Shown here in pieces: positions 1-7,821 of a DNA stretch of 32,935 nucleotides. The notes below the pieces were generated by a model that ran no database searches, was not told the DNA's origin, and saw only the letters and a program-made list of their open reading frames with translations. The first letter of the stretch is position 1. The number at the start of each line of letters is the position of its first letter. Where the stretch lies: assembly GCA_902475855.1 (NCBI GenBank), contig CABSBF010000020.1, positions 1 to 32,935 of the forward strand, given 5' to 3'. The stretch is from an uncultured Eubacteriales bacterium (GTDB lineage Bacteria > Bacillota > Clostridia > Oscillospirales > Oscillospiraceae). Position numbers and translations under genes: made by a program.

Positions 1-17
1 AGATTCTGCATGAGACG

Positions 18-85
18 GCGCAGCGTGCATTCGCACGATGCGAGTGTGCGCAGCATACGGGATTCTTGATTAAATATTTTAATCA
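18..85. repeat. Two small inverted repeats at the window edge
   Basis: Two hairpins lie just beyond the 3' end of the minus-strand operon that stops at 96. Positions 67-85 form an AT-rich 8-bp perfect stem with a 3-nt loop. Positions 28-46 form an 8-bp stem with one T-G wobble and a CGA loop, flanked by GCGCA (18-22) and TGCGC (47-51). Neither is followed by a clear T-run on the minus strand, so termination of the operon is possible but not shown. No gene can be supported in 1-95. Confidence 0.3.
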
Positions 86-95
86 GAAATCAGTA

Positions 96-2168
96 TCAGT
101 CGCCGATGGCATCGGTGCGGTAGATGAACTTCACCTGACCGTCCATGTCCTCGGAGATGCCCGCAAAGCTGCGGTAGTTCTTCGACACGTCTGCAATCGC
201 CTTCACGCGCTCAAGCAGTCCGTCGAGATCGTCCTCGACCAGATCGACCAGCTTCTGCACACCCTTTTCGTTGAATTCCTTCAGACCGTCGGAGAGCTGC
301 ATCGCGCCGTCGCGAAGCTGCGTCACGCCGCTGACCAGCGCGGGCGCGCCGTTCTTCATGGTCAGGATGCCGCTGTAGAGCTCCTGCGCGCCGCTGGCTG
401 CGGAGGAGACACCGGCGGTATAGGCGCGCAGGCCGGTGTAGAAGGTGTTGTAGCTGTCAAGCTGCTCCTTCAGGGCGCTGATGCTCGCCGCGCCGGATTT
501 TGCCTGCTCCAGTGCCGCGGTGATCTTCGCCTGCACCTCGGGGGAATTCATGGTTTCGTCAATCTTCTGCTGACGGGTCTTTTCCACATTCCCGGCGATG
601 AGCGCCTTGACCTTCTCGGTCTGCATCTGCCGGGCGACCAGCGCGTCGATGGTGCCGTCCTTTTCGGCCTTGGTCACCAGCGCGTCGATGGTGCCGTTTT
701 CCTCGGCCTGCGCAACCAGTGCGTCAACCTTGGCATCGACCTGCGCCTTGACCGCCTCATCGCCGTTGTAGATCTCCTCGGTAATGCCCATGGCCTGCAA
801 AACCTGTGCAAGCGCCTGCTTGCGGTAGCCCGCGACGACCTGCACACGGTAGGCCGCAAGGACCTCTTCCTTGACGCCTGCCTGCACGGCCTGCGTCACA
901 CCTGCGGTGATCTCATCCATCTTGGCATCGACCGCCGCAGTGACGGTGGCAAGCGCCGTCTGATACGCGGTCTGGTAGACATTCGTCTCATCAAGCTGTG
1001 CAAGCACACCGTTGAGGACTTCGGGATAGTTGTCGATCGTGAGCTGCGGGACGGTCAGGCCGGCCTCGGCCAGCTTTCCGTCCGCCATGGACAGCAGCGA
1101 CTGGAACACCTGCGCGGAACCGGCGTTCAGTTCTGCGGAGTGGCTGTCCAGCTCGTTCAGGCCGCCGGAGAGCTGCTGCGCGCCCGCTGCAAGGCGGTTG
1201 ATGCCGGAAACCAGCGTCTGGGAGCTTTCCAGCAGCGTGCACAGGCCGTCATACAGGGCAGACGAGCCGTCGAGAAGCTGCTGCATCCCGCTCGTCAGGT
1301 CGCCGAGGGAGTCCTTGAGGTCGTCCGCGGAGTCCAGCTCTGCGGAGTCCAGCTTGTTGAATACCTCGTTGGTCGCGAGGGTAACGGTGTTCATCATGGA
1401 GAAATTCTTGACATCCGCCGTGATCTCGACATAATCCGGGATCTCCAGCGTATCGCGGTCGATGCCGAGGCTCTCCTGCATACCGGGCAGCGCCAGCCCT
1501 GCGACGATGTATCGGCTGCCGTCATTGATGAGCTTGCCGTTGGAAACCTCCACATTGGAGAAGGTGTCCGTGTCGAGAAGCAGACCGGTCAGCATGGCGA
1601 AGGGAACATAGATTTTCTCCTGCCTGCCGTTCACGGTGACGGTTTCGTACTGGTTGTTCTGATAGTCATAGCGGATGACGACCTTGCCGCTCTTGCCGGC
1701 CAGCTCCTCCGGCGTGACGGATTTGCCGTCCAGCGTATAGCTGACCTTGAGCGTGACGGGCAGCTCCTTTTCGATGTTGCCCTGATAGTAGATGTCCTTT
1801 CCGGCCGCGTCCCAGACGCGGGCATTGGAGGCGTCCATGGTGTAGCCCTCGTCACCTTTGACGTTCTCCACATCCTCCAGCTCGGAGGAATCCGTCAGCG
1901 TGCTGCTGCCGAGGGTATTTTGAATCCAGTCGCTGACGATGATCTTCCGGACGGTGCCATCTGCGCCGGCCAGCACGTAAACCGTCTCGTCCTTCTGCGG
2001 GACTTCGGCTTCTTCCTGATTGACTGCGGACACCGTCTGCGCCGGAGCGCTGACCGGTTCCTGCTTTTTCTGCATCGCACCGCGGGCATACGCCGTCGCG
2101 CCGACGCTTGTGACACACACCGCAGCGCACAGACCCAGCGCCAGCGGCTTTAAGAACGATTTTTTCAT
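96..2168 (-). CDS. Exported heptad-repeat protein partnered with an MMPL exporter
   Basis: A 690-residue exported protein of unknown exact role. It begins with a signal peptide (Lys-Lys, then a hydrophobic stretch to about residue 30 ending near AYA). Two central blocks carry Leu-x-x-Gly heptads such as GAQQLSGGLNEL and GAMQLSDGLKEF, the pattern found in YhgE/Pip-type proteins and the related X-X-X-Leu-X-X-Gly heptad family. Between them is an Ala/Lys/Glu-rich, helix-prone region. The C-terminal membrane domain of full YhgE/Pip proteins is missing, so this is a soluble secreted form. ATG at 2168 is preferred, with GGAGGG about 10 nt upstream; a GTG at 2174 overlaps the stop of the MMPL gene and sits too near the SD. 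Inference: a periplasm-like or surface partner of the exporter immediately upstream. Confidence 0.8.
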   Translation of the reverse strand: MKKSFLKPLALGLCAAVCVTSVGATAYARGAMQKKQEPVSAPAQTVSAVNQEEAEVPQKDETVYVLAGADGTVRKIIVSDWIQNTLGSSTLTDSSELEDVENVKGDEGYTMDASNARVWDAAGKDIYYQGNIEKELPVTLKVSYTLDGKSVTPEELAGKSGKVVIRYDYQNNQYETVTVNGRQEKIYVPFAMLTGLLLDTDTFSNVEVSNGKLINDGSRYIVAGLALPGMQESLGIDRDTLEIPDYVEITADVKNFSMMNTVTLATNEVFNKLDSAELDSADDLKDSLGDLTSGMQQLLDGSSALYDGLCTLLESSQTLVSGINRLAAGAQQLSGGLNELDSHSAELNAGSAQVFQSLLSMADGKLAEAGLTVPQLTIDNYPEVLNGVLAQLDETNVYQTAYQTALATVTAAVDAKMDEITAGVTQAVQAGVKEEVLAAYRVQVVAGYRKQALAQVLQAMGITEEIYNGDEAVKAQVDAKVDALVAQAEENGTIDALVTKAEKDGTIDALVARQMQTEKVKALIAGNVEKTRQQKIDETMNSPEVQAKITAALEQAKSGAASISALKEQLDSYNTFYTGLRAYTAGVSSAASGAQELYSGILTMKNGAPALVSGVTQLRDGAMQLSDGLKEFNEKGVQKLVDLVEDDLDGLLERVKAIADVSKNYRSFAGISEDMDGQVKFIYRTDAIGD

Positions 2169-2170
2169 GT

Positions 2171-4258
2171 TCACTTTCCCTCCGTAACCTTATTCTTGGA
2201 TTTCATGCCCAGCGTGGTGACGCGGATGAGCGGATCGCACAGCATCAGAAGCGCCGGCAGGATGAAGATAACACTCAGCATACTGATCACGGCGCCGCGC
2301 GCCATCAGCATGCACATGGAGCTGATGATATCGATGTCAGAGTAGAGCGCGACACCGAAGGTCGCCGCAAACAGGCCCATACCGCTGACGATGATCGACG
2401 GGATGGACGTGGCCAGCGCCGTAGTGACCGAATCGCGCTTGCTGCGTCCCAGCGCGCGCTCGGACTTATAGCGGGTGGTCATTAAGATGGCGTAGTCCAC
2501 CGTCGCGCCGAGCTGAATGGTGGAAATGCAGATCGGAGCAATGAAGGGCAGCGACTGCCCGAGGTAATGCGGCAGGCCGAGGTTGATGAAGATGGCCAGC
2601 TCGATGACCGCGATCAGCAGGAAGGGCAGGGAGAGGCTCTTCTCAACGATCATGATGATAAGGAAGATTGCGAGGATGGATACGGTGTTGACAACCTGGA
2701 AGTCATGATCGGTCGTTTCTATCATATCCTTCATGCAGGGCGCCTCGCCGATGAGCATCCCGTTTTCGTCGTACTTTTTGAGGACGGCGTTCAGGCTGTC
2801 GATCTGCTCGTTGACCTTGTCGCTTGCGACCTTGTATTCCGAGTTGATGAGCAGCAGCTCCCAGTTGCCGCTCTTGAGCGTTTTGACCAGGCGCTCGGGC
2901 AGGATCTCCTCCGGCACGCGGGAGCCGAGGACGGATTCCAGTCCCAGCACATATTTGACGCCCTCGACCTTATCCATCTCGTTTATCATATTCCGCACGT
3001 CCTTGGCGGGCAGATCGGCATTCACGAGCGCCATGTGCGTCGAGGCGATGTTGAATTCCTCGGAGAGCTTGGAGTTTGCGATGACATACTCAATATCCTC
3101 CGGGAGGCACTGGCCCATGTCGTAGTAGACCTCGTCGTTGGTCTTGTCATAGCCGTAGTAGGCCGGGTACACCAGCAGCGCAAAGATGATGAGGAACACC
3201 GGGAACACCTTCGTCACGCCGCGGGCAAGGCCGTTCATCTTCGGCAGGATGGAGCGGTGCTTGGTCTTTTGCAGGGGCTTGTCGAGCACGAGGATCAAAG
3301 ACGGCAGTACCGTGACGCAGCCGAGCACACCCAGAAGCACGCCCTTGGCCATAACGATGCCCAGATCCTTGCCCAGGGTGAAGGACATAAAGCACAGTGC
3401 AGCGAAGCCCGCGATGGTCGTCACGGAGGAGCCGATCACGCTGGTCAGCGTCTCGTGGATGGCTTTGGCCATGGCTTCCCTGTTGTCGGCGCAGTGCGTG
3501 CGCTGCTCATTGTAGCTGTGCCAGAGGAAGATGGAATAGTCCATCGTGACGGCGAGCTGCAAGACCGCAGACAGCGCCTTGGTGATGTAGGAGATCTCGC
3601 CGAAGAAATAGTTCGTGCCGAGGTTCAGCAGGATCATCATGCCGATGCTGGCGAGGAACACGAAGGGAACCAGCCAGCCGTCGAGGAAGAGCATCATCGC
3701 GGCGCAGGCGCACAGAACGGCAAGGCCGACGTAGATTGGTTCTTCCTTTTCGCACAGGTCCTTCAGGTCGGTGACCAGCGCGGACATACCGGATACGAAG
3801 CACTGCTTGCCGGCGATGGAGCGGATGGCGCGGATGGCGTCCATGGTCACATCCTCGGAGGTTGCGGAGTCAAAGAACACGGCCATCATGGTGGAGTGGT
3901 CGGTGTTGAATTCCTTCCAGACCTTTTCGGGAAGCAGCTCCATGGGAACCGAGATGTCCGCAAGATCGTCATACCAGAGGACGGTTTCAACATGATCGAC
4001 CTTCTCGATTTTCTCCTTGAGGGCGACCACATCCTTCGCGGGCATATCCTCCAGAATGATGAAGGAGAAGGCGCCCTTGCCGAAGTCCTCTTTCAAAAGC
4101 TCCTGTCCGACGACGGTATCCATGTCCGACGGCAGGTAGTCGAGCATATCATAGTTGATCCGCGTGCCCACCATACCCAGCACGGCGGGGATCATCAGCA
4201 GCAGCGTGACGATCAGGATCGGAACGCGGCCCTTGACGACCGCTTTGGAAAATCGCAT
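2171..4258 (-). CDS. MMPL/RND-superfamily exporter
   Basis: A 695-residue polytopic membrane protein with the duplicated MMPL layout. One N-terminal TM segment (about 12-32) is followed by an extracellular domain (about 33-170) and a bundle of TM helices. A second external domain follows (about 375-515), then the second TM bundle to residue 680. Conserved TM-borne acidic motifs are visible in both halves: MDYSIFLWHSY and VDYAILMTTRYKSERALGRS, matching the proton-relay Asp-Tyr pairs of MMPL proteins. Family members export lipids, lipopeptides or hydrophobic compounds using proton motive force. The substrate cannot be read from sequence. The gene starts 6 nt after the HdeD-like gene and ends against the heptad-repeat gene, so all three are one operon. 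GAGGA lies 10 nt before the ATG. Confidence 0.9.
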   Translation of the reverse strand: MRFSKAVVKGRVPILIVTLLLMIPAVLGMVGTRINYDMLDYLPSDMDTVVGQELLKEDFGKGAFSFIILEDMPAKDVVALKEKIEKVDHVETVLWYDDLADISVPMELLPEKVWKEFNTDHSTMMAVFFDSATSEDVTMDAIRAIRSIAGKQCFVSGMSALVTDLKDLCEKEEPIYVGLAVLCACAAMMLFLDGWLVPFVFLASIGMMILLNLGTNYFFGEISYITKALSAVLQLAVTMDYSIFLWHSYNEQRTHCADNREAMAKAIHETLTSVIGSSVTTIAGFAALCFMSFTLGKDLGIVMAKGVLLGVLGCVTVLPSLILVLDKPLQKTKHRSILPKMNGLARGVTKVFPVFLIIFALLVYPAYYGYDKTNDEVYYDMGQCLPEDIEYVIANSKLSEEFNIASTHMALVNADLPAKDVRNMINEMDKVEGVKYVLGLESVLGSRVPEEILPERLVKTLKSGNWELLLINSEYKVASDKVNEQIDSLNAVLKKYDENGMLIGEAPCMKDMIETTDHDFQVVNTVSILAIFLIIMIVEKSLSLPFLLIAVIELAIFINLGLPHYLGQSLPFIAPICISTIQLGATVDYAILMTTRYKSERALGRSKRDSVTTALATSIPSIIVSGMGLFAATFGVALYSDIDIISSMCMLMARGAVISMLSVIFILPALLMLCDPLIRVTTLGMKSKNKVTEGK

Positions 4259-4264
4259 ATTCTG

Positions 4265-4858
4265 TCATTCCTCACTTTCATAGAATTCAGCGTCAATGAC
4301 GTCCGGCTTCTGGTTCCTGACGATCTTCACCGCCGTGATGACGGTGCTGAGGTTCAGGATTCCCTCTGCCAGCATCGTGACGCCCAGCATGACGGTCAGC
4401 ACCTTGGCAGAATCCGACAGGCGGAAGATCAGCAGCAGGCCGAGGATCGCGGCGAGGATCGCCTCCGTCAGAATCAGCCACCAGCCGCGCAGGCCGAAGC
4501 GTTTGGCGTCCACGGCGATCTGAATTTTGAACAGACCGTCGGTCAGGATGTAGATGCCCAGCGCAACACAGATGAAATTCAGCAGGCTGTCCGGCCGCAG
4601 CAGCATCACCGCGCCCAGCAGAATCAGAAGAAAGCCGCAGGCGAGATCATACTGAAAGGCCAGCCGGTAGAGATCTCTGGAAAAATAACCGACCAGCTTG
4701 ACGATGCCGAACAGAATCATCACGACCCCGCAGGCCACACCCAGCATGGATCCGGAAAACTCCGGAAACAGGATCAGAATCAGACCCAGAGCGCACAGCA
4801 CGGCGGAAAGAACAATATAACCGATTTTCGCCGTTTTCATTGGTGTTACGGAACGCAT
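4265..4858 (-). CDS. HdeD-like (DUF308) membrane protein
   Basis: A 197-residue membrane protein with about six hydrophobic helices, arranged as three pairs separated by short charged loops, typical of the HdeD/DUF308 family. In enterobacteria HdeD is linked to acid resistance, but in Firmicutes the role is unknown. The start at 4858 is chosen because GGGGAGG lies 8 nt upstream; an in-frame upstream ATG at 4924 would give 22 extra non-hydrophobic residues and lies upstream of the likely promoter -10. It is the first gene of the operon with the MMPL exporter and the exported repeat protein. The C-terminus is acidic (YESEE). Inference: a helper or stress-linked component of the exporter unit. 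Confidence 0.8.
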   Translation of the reverse strand: MRSVTPMKTAKIGYIVLSAVLCALGLILILFPEFSGSMLGVACGVVMILFGIVKLVGYFSRDLYRLAFQYDLACGFLLILLGAVMLLRPDSLLNFICVALGIYILTDGLFKIQIAVDAKRFGLRGWWLILTEAILAAILGLLLIFRLSDSAKVLTVMLGVTMLAEGILNLSTVITAVKIVRNQKPDVIDAEFYESEE

Positions 4859-4888
4859 ACCGAACGCCTCCCCTTGATTTCTGTCCCA

Positions 4889-4917
4889 AGTATATCCCCT
4901 GCGGCGGAATTTGAAAA
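4889..4917 (-). promoter_or_regulatory. Sigma-A-type promoter of the HdeD-MMPL operon
   Basis: On the minus strand TTTTCA, a 17-nt spacer and TATACT precede the GGGGAGG site of the DUF308 gene. The predicted transcript would have a leader of about 24 nt. The -10 is good and the -35 is only partly consensus. Confidence 0.5.
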
Positions 4918-5012
4918 CGGGCAATGCCCTCCGCCTGCCGAAAAATCAGACAGCAGAAAAAAGGTATCCGAAATTTAGGCAAACGGCGGCATTTGTCTGA
5001 ATTTCCCCGGTT

Positions 5013-5044
5013 CCCGTCCTATAAGGGCTCATGTGAAGGACGGG
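5013..5044. repeat. Inverted repeat between two divergent promoters
   Basis: CCCGTCC (5013-5019) and GGACGGG (5038-5044) form a 7-bp inverted repeat with an 18-nt centre. It lies just upstream of the pssA -35 and between it and the divergent HdeD promoter. No T-run follows, so it is not a terminator. It could be an operator, but no regulator is recognised. Confidence 0.3.
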
Positions 5045-5049
5045 CGGTC

Positions 5050-5078
5050 TTGACAAAAAGCCCGAAATAAGGGATAAT
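5050..5078 (+). promoter_or_regulatory. Consensus sigma-A promoter for pssA
   Basis: TTGACA (5050-5055), a 17-nt spacer and GATAAT (5073-5078). This is a near-perfect housekeeping promoter and the best in the window. Transcription would begin near 5085, about 50 nt before the pssA start. Confidence 0.85.
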
Positions 5079-5136
5079 AAGTAGACATGAGTTTTTACTC
5101 GGCGTTTTGCCGCGCTTTTTGCGAGGAGATATAATA

Positions 5137-5832
5137 ATGATTGGTTTTTATGATTATACGGTCGTTCTGACCTATCTCAGCCTGGTTTCCGCCATCTTCG
5201 GCGTCGGCTTTTCCCTGACGGAGCATCCCTTCTTTGCCACGGGCTGCCTTCTCTTCTGCGGCCTGTGCGATATGTTCGACGGCAAGGTCGCGCGCACCAA
5301 GCGCAACCGCACCGAGGACGAAAAGTCCTTCGGCATCCAGATCGACTCCCTGTGCGACGTCGTCGCCTTCGGCGTGCTGCCGGCGGTGATCTTCCTCAAG
5401 CTGACGGCGGGCAACCCCGCCTCCTGGCCTGTCGCGGCGCTGTACGTTCTGGCGGGTCTGATTCGCCTTGCCTATTTTAATGTAACCGAGGAGCTGCGGC
5501 AGAAGGAAACCGACGAATGCCGCAAGACCTACTCCGGCCTGCCCATCACCTCCGCGGCGCTGATCTTCCCCCTGATCTACTGCATCACGGCCGTCATCTG
5601 CGTCTGCCGCTTCGGTACGGTTCTTCCCTTCCGCGAGATGTTCGGCTGCTCCGTCTACGGCATCCTTCTGTGCGTACTCACCGCGCTGACGGGCCTGTGC
5701 TTTGTTCTGCCCATCAAGATCCGCAAGCCGAGAGGCAAGGAGCTGTGGCTGATGCTCGGCGCCGGCCTTGTGATTGCCGCCGTGCTCGCACTCACCATCC
5801 ACCTGTCCATCGTAAGGATGTCCGGCGTATGA
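5137..5832 (+). CDS. pssA: CDP-diacylglycerol-serine O-phosphatidyltransferase
   Basis: A 231-residue membrane enzyme that transfers phosphatidyl from CDP-diacylglycerol to L-serine, giving phosphatidylserine and CMP, the precursor of phosphatidylethanolamine. The CDP-alcohol phosphatidyltransferase signature is complete: D46, D49-G50, A52-R53, then G66, D70 and D74 (FGIQIDSLCD). The insert between AR and G is 12 residues, longer than the textbook motif. Multiple hydrophobic helices fill the rest. ATG at 5137 is chosen because AGGAG lies about 6 nt upstream; a TTG at 5107 would add ten residues and lies upstream of this SD. The gene is translationally coupled (ATGA overlap) to the following diacylglycerol-kinase-family gene. 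No decarboxylase (psd) is seen nearby. Confidence 0.92.
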   Translation: MIGFYDYTVVLTYLSLVSAIFGVGFSLTEHPFFATGCLLFCGLCDMFDGKVARTKRNRTEDEKSFGIQIDSLCDVVAFGVLPAVIFLKLTAGNPASWPVAALYVLAGLIRLAYFNVTEELRQKETDECRKTYSGLPITSAALIFPLIYCITAVICVCRFGTVLPFREMFGCSVYGILLCVLTALTGLCFVLPIKIRKPRGKELWLMLGAGLVIAAVLALTIHLSIVRMSGV

Positions 5833-6743
5833 AAAAGCTGCTTCTGATTCTGAATCCCTGCTCCGGGAAGAAACGGGCAAGCCGCGCCCTTGCGGGTGTG
5901 ATCGACGTCTTCAACCGCGGCGGCTATGACGTCACGGTCTATGTCACCTCCGCCCGCGGCGATGCCACGCGGGTCGCCGCTGCGCGCGCTTCGGAGTTTG
6001 ACCTTGTGGTCTGTGCCGGCGGCGACGGCACCTTCAACGAAACCATTTCCGGGCTGCTTCAGGGCGGCCATGACACCCCCATCGGCTATCTGCCCGCCGG
6101 AAGCACCAACGACTTCGCCGCCAGCCTGCACCTTTCCAAGAATCTGATTGAGGCGGCAGGCGACATCGTCGGGGGCGCCCCGCGCCGGCTGGACGTCGGC
6201 CGCTTCAACGGCCGTTACTTTTCCTATGTTGCCTCCTTCGGCGCGTTCACGCGCGCGTCCTATGCCACGTCGCAGAACGTCAAGAATGCGCTGGGCCATC
6301 TGGCCTACATTCTCAGCGGCATCAAGGAGCTGGCCTACATCCGCAGCCGCCGCCTGCGCTTCACGCTGGACGACGGCACGGTGCTGGAGGATGAATACAT
6401 CTTCGGCGCGATCAGCAATTCCACCTCGGTCGCCGGGATTCTGACGCTCTCGGAGGATCTGGTGGATATGAACGACGGCATTTTTGAGCTGCTGCTCGTG
6501 CGCAAGCCGCAGAATCTGCTGGAGCTCAATGACTGCGTGCTGGCGCTGACCACACAGGATTACCACACGCCCATGCTGACCTTCACCTCCGCCCGCTCGG
6601 TCGAGATCGAGGCGCCGGAGGACATGGACTGGACGCTCGACGGCGAGCATGAACCGGGCAGCGCGCACTGCCGCGCGGAAAATCTGCATGACGCCATTCG
6701 CATCATCACCCGTTCCGCGCCGAAGGCAGGGCTGGAGAAATAG
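5829..6743 (+). CDS. Diacylglycerol/lipid kinase family protein (YegS/DgkB type)
   Basis: A 304-residue soluble lipid kinase of the DAGK catalytic-domain family. The nucleotide-binding motif GGDGT is at residues 64-68 and the second conserved motif PAGSTNDFA at 89-97. The N-terminus (LILNPCSGKK) is the typical first beta-strand and loop. Length matches DgkB/YegS. The likely reaction is ATP-dependent phosphorylation of diacylglycerol to phosphatidic acid, recycling DAG released by lipoteichoic acid or other lipid-dependent polymer synthesis. Its ATG overlaps the pssA stop as ATGA, so the two are co-translated. Together they link DAG salvage to CDP-DAG consumption. Exact lipid substrate (DAG, undecaprenol or other) is not determinable here. 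Confidence 0.88.
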   Translation: MKKLLLILNPCSGKKRASRALAGVIDVFNRGGYDVTVYVTSARGDATRVAAARASEFDLVVCAGGDGTFNETISGLLQGGHDTPIGYLPAGSTNDFAASLHLSKNLIEAAGDIVGGAPRRLDVGRFNGRYFSYVASFGAFTRASYATSQNVKNALGHLAYILSGIKELAYIRSRRLRFTLDDGTVLEDEYIFGAISNSTSVAGILTLSEDLVDMNDGIFELLLVRKPQNLLELNDCVLALTTQDYHTPMLTFTSARSVEIEAPEDMDWTLDGEHEPGSAHCRAENLHDAIRIITRSAPKAGLEK

Positions 6744-6752
6744 AACACCGCC

Positions 6753-6794
6753 GTCCTGCGGCCGCGGCTCCCCGCGCCCGCAGGACGTTTTTTT
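6753..6794 (+). terminator. Rho-independent terminator of the pssA-dgk operon
   Basis: GTCCTGCGG (6753-6761) pairs with CCGCAGGAC (6778-6786), with a second small GC hairpin in the loop. A G and seven T follow. It starts 9 nt after the dgk stop codon. Confidence 0.9.
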
Positions 6795-6900
6795 CGTGCG
6801 CACACCTTGCAGAGTGCATCCGAAATCCGGAACCATCCCGCAGGGTGCGGGTGAAATTGCGAACCGTTTCCTGCATCTGAATTATTGGAGGAACATTGCC

Positions 6901-7302
6901 ATGAAAACAATCTGTGTCCGTCTGCATCGCGGGGACGACCTGCTCGCCTCCATCCAGGCACTCGCCGAAAAAGAACACCTGGAGGCCGCCGTCGTTCTGT
7001 CCGCCGTGGGCTGCGTCAGTGCCGCGCAAGTGCGCGACGCGGGCGGCGTGAACCTGCGCCGGATCGCAGAGCCCTGCGAGATCGTCAGTCTGAACGGCAC
7101 GGTCAGCCGCGGCCGCTGCCATCTGCACATAGCCCTGTCGAAAGAGGATCTTTCCACCGTGGGCGGCCACCTCGTGCGCGGCTGCATCGTCAATACCACC
7201 TGCGAGCTGGTGCTGGGCGTGCTGGAGGGCTGGCGCTTCGGCACGCAGGACGACCCGCAGACGGGATATGACGAGATCGTTTTTGAGAGGACGGACGCAT
7301 GA
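6901..7302 (+). CDS. PPC/DUF296 domain protein
   Basis: A 133-residue single-domain protein of the PPC family (plants and prokaryotes conserved, DUF296). The family hallmarks are present: an N-terminal RLHRGDDLL segment, the VLSAVGCVSAAQVRD strand pair, and the GGHLVRGCIVNTTCELVLG block that builds the trimer core. In plants this domain accompanies AT-hooks; in bacteria it stands alone and its function is not established. GGAGG lies 9 nt before the ATG. The stop overlaps the start of the Nudix gene (ATGA), so the two proteins are made together. No AT-hook or DNA-binding extension is present here. Confidence 0.85.
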   Translation: MKTICVRLHRGDDLLASIQALAEKEHLEAAVVLSAVGCVSAAQVRDAGGVNLRRIAEPCEIVSLNGTVSRGRCHLHIALSKEDLSTVGGHLVRGCIVNTTCELVLGVLEGWRFGTQDDPQTGYDEIVFERTDA

Positions 7303-7775
7303 AAAACACCTCGCTCTGCTACATTGAACAGGACGGCGCCTACCTGATGCTGCACCGCGTCAAAAAGGAGCACGACCTCAACCGCGACAAATGGATCGGC
7401 ATCGGCGGCAAATTTGAGGAAAACGAGAGCCCGGAGGACTGCGTGCTGCGCGAGGTGCGTGAGGAGACCGGCCTGACCCTGACCGGCTTCCGCTACTGCG
7501 GCATCATCACCTTCGTCTCCGACCGCTGGGAGGGCGAATATATGCACCTGTTCCACGCCACCGGCTTCACCGGCCGCCTGCGCGAGTGCGACGAGGGCGT
7601 TCTGGAGTGGGTGCCGAAGGAGGACTTTGCGAAGCTGCCGCAGTGGGAGGGCGACCGCATTTTTTTACGGCTGATGCAGGAGCATACGCCCTTCTTTTCC
7701 CTCAAGCTGCGCTATGAGGGCGAGCATCTGGCCGAAACGGTTCTGAACGGGCTTGATTTCACGGAACATTTCTGA
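7299..7775 (+). CDS. Nudix hydrolase, MutT-like
   Basis: A 158-residue Nudix pyrophosphohydrolase. The Nudix box is intact: G37, E43, then R51-E52-V-R-E55-E56-T-G58-L, which supplies the divalent-metal ligands. The following LEWVPKEDFAKLPQWEGD segment and compact size resemble 8-oxo-dGTP diphosphatase/MutT proteins of Firmicutes. The most probable role is sanitation of oxidised nucleoside triphosphates, but substrate assignment from sequence alone is weak. Translation is coupled to the PPC gene by a 4-nt overlap. Its last codons contain the -35 of the promoter for the next gene. Confidence 0.88.
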   Translation: MKNTSLCYIEQDGAYLMLHRVKKEHDLNRDKWIGIGGKFEENESPEDCVLREVREETGLTLTGFRYCGIITFVSDRWEGEYMHLFHATGFTGRLRECDEGVLEWVPKEDFAKLPQWEGDRIFLRLMQEHTPFFSLKLRYEGEHLAETVLNGLDFTEHF

Positions 7776-7781
7776 TATAGT
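7753..7781 (+). promoter_or_regulatory. Promoter for the lipoprotein gene, nested in the Nudix 3' end
   Basis: TTGATT (7753-7758), exactly 17 nt, TATAGT (7776-7781). The -35 is inside the final codons of the Nudix gene and the -10 abuts its stop codon. The start would be near 7788, about 34 nt before the lipoprotein ATG. Confidence 0.6.
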
Positions 7782-7821
7782 AACCATGACCCCAAAACCA
7801 ATGGAGAAAGGATCTTTTGAA

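Noticed and set aside
66..2153. A 695-codon plus-strand frame antisense to the heptad-repeat gene
   Set aside because: Repetitive Leu/Gly/Asp translation with no domain; the opposite strand has a signal peptide and heptads.
2567..4978. An 803-codon plus-strand frame across the MMPL gene and the HdeD gene
   Set aside because: Antisense shadow; His/Asp/Gln-rich with no recognisable domain, while the minus strand carries clear families with SDs.
6857..6885. Promoter-like TTGCGA-17-AATTAT upstream of the PPC gene
   Set aside because: The implied start would lie downstream of the GGAGG site and cut the SD off.
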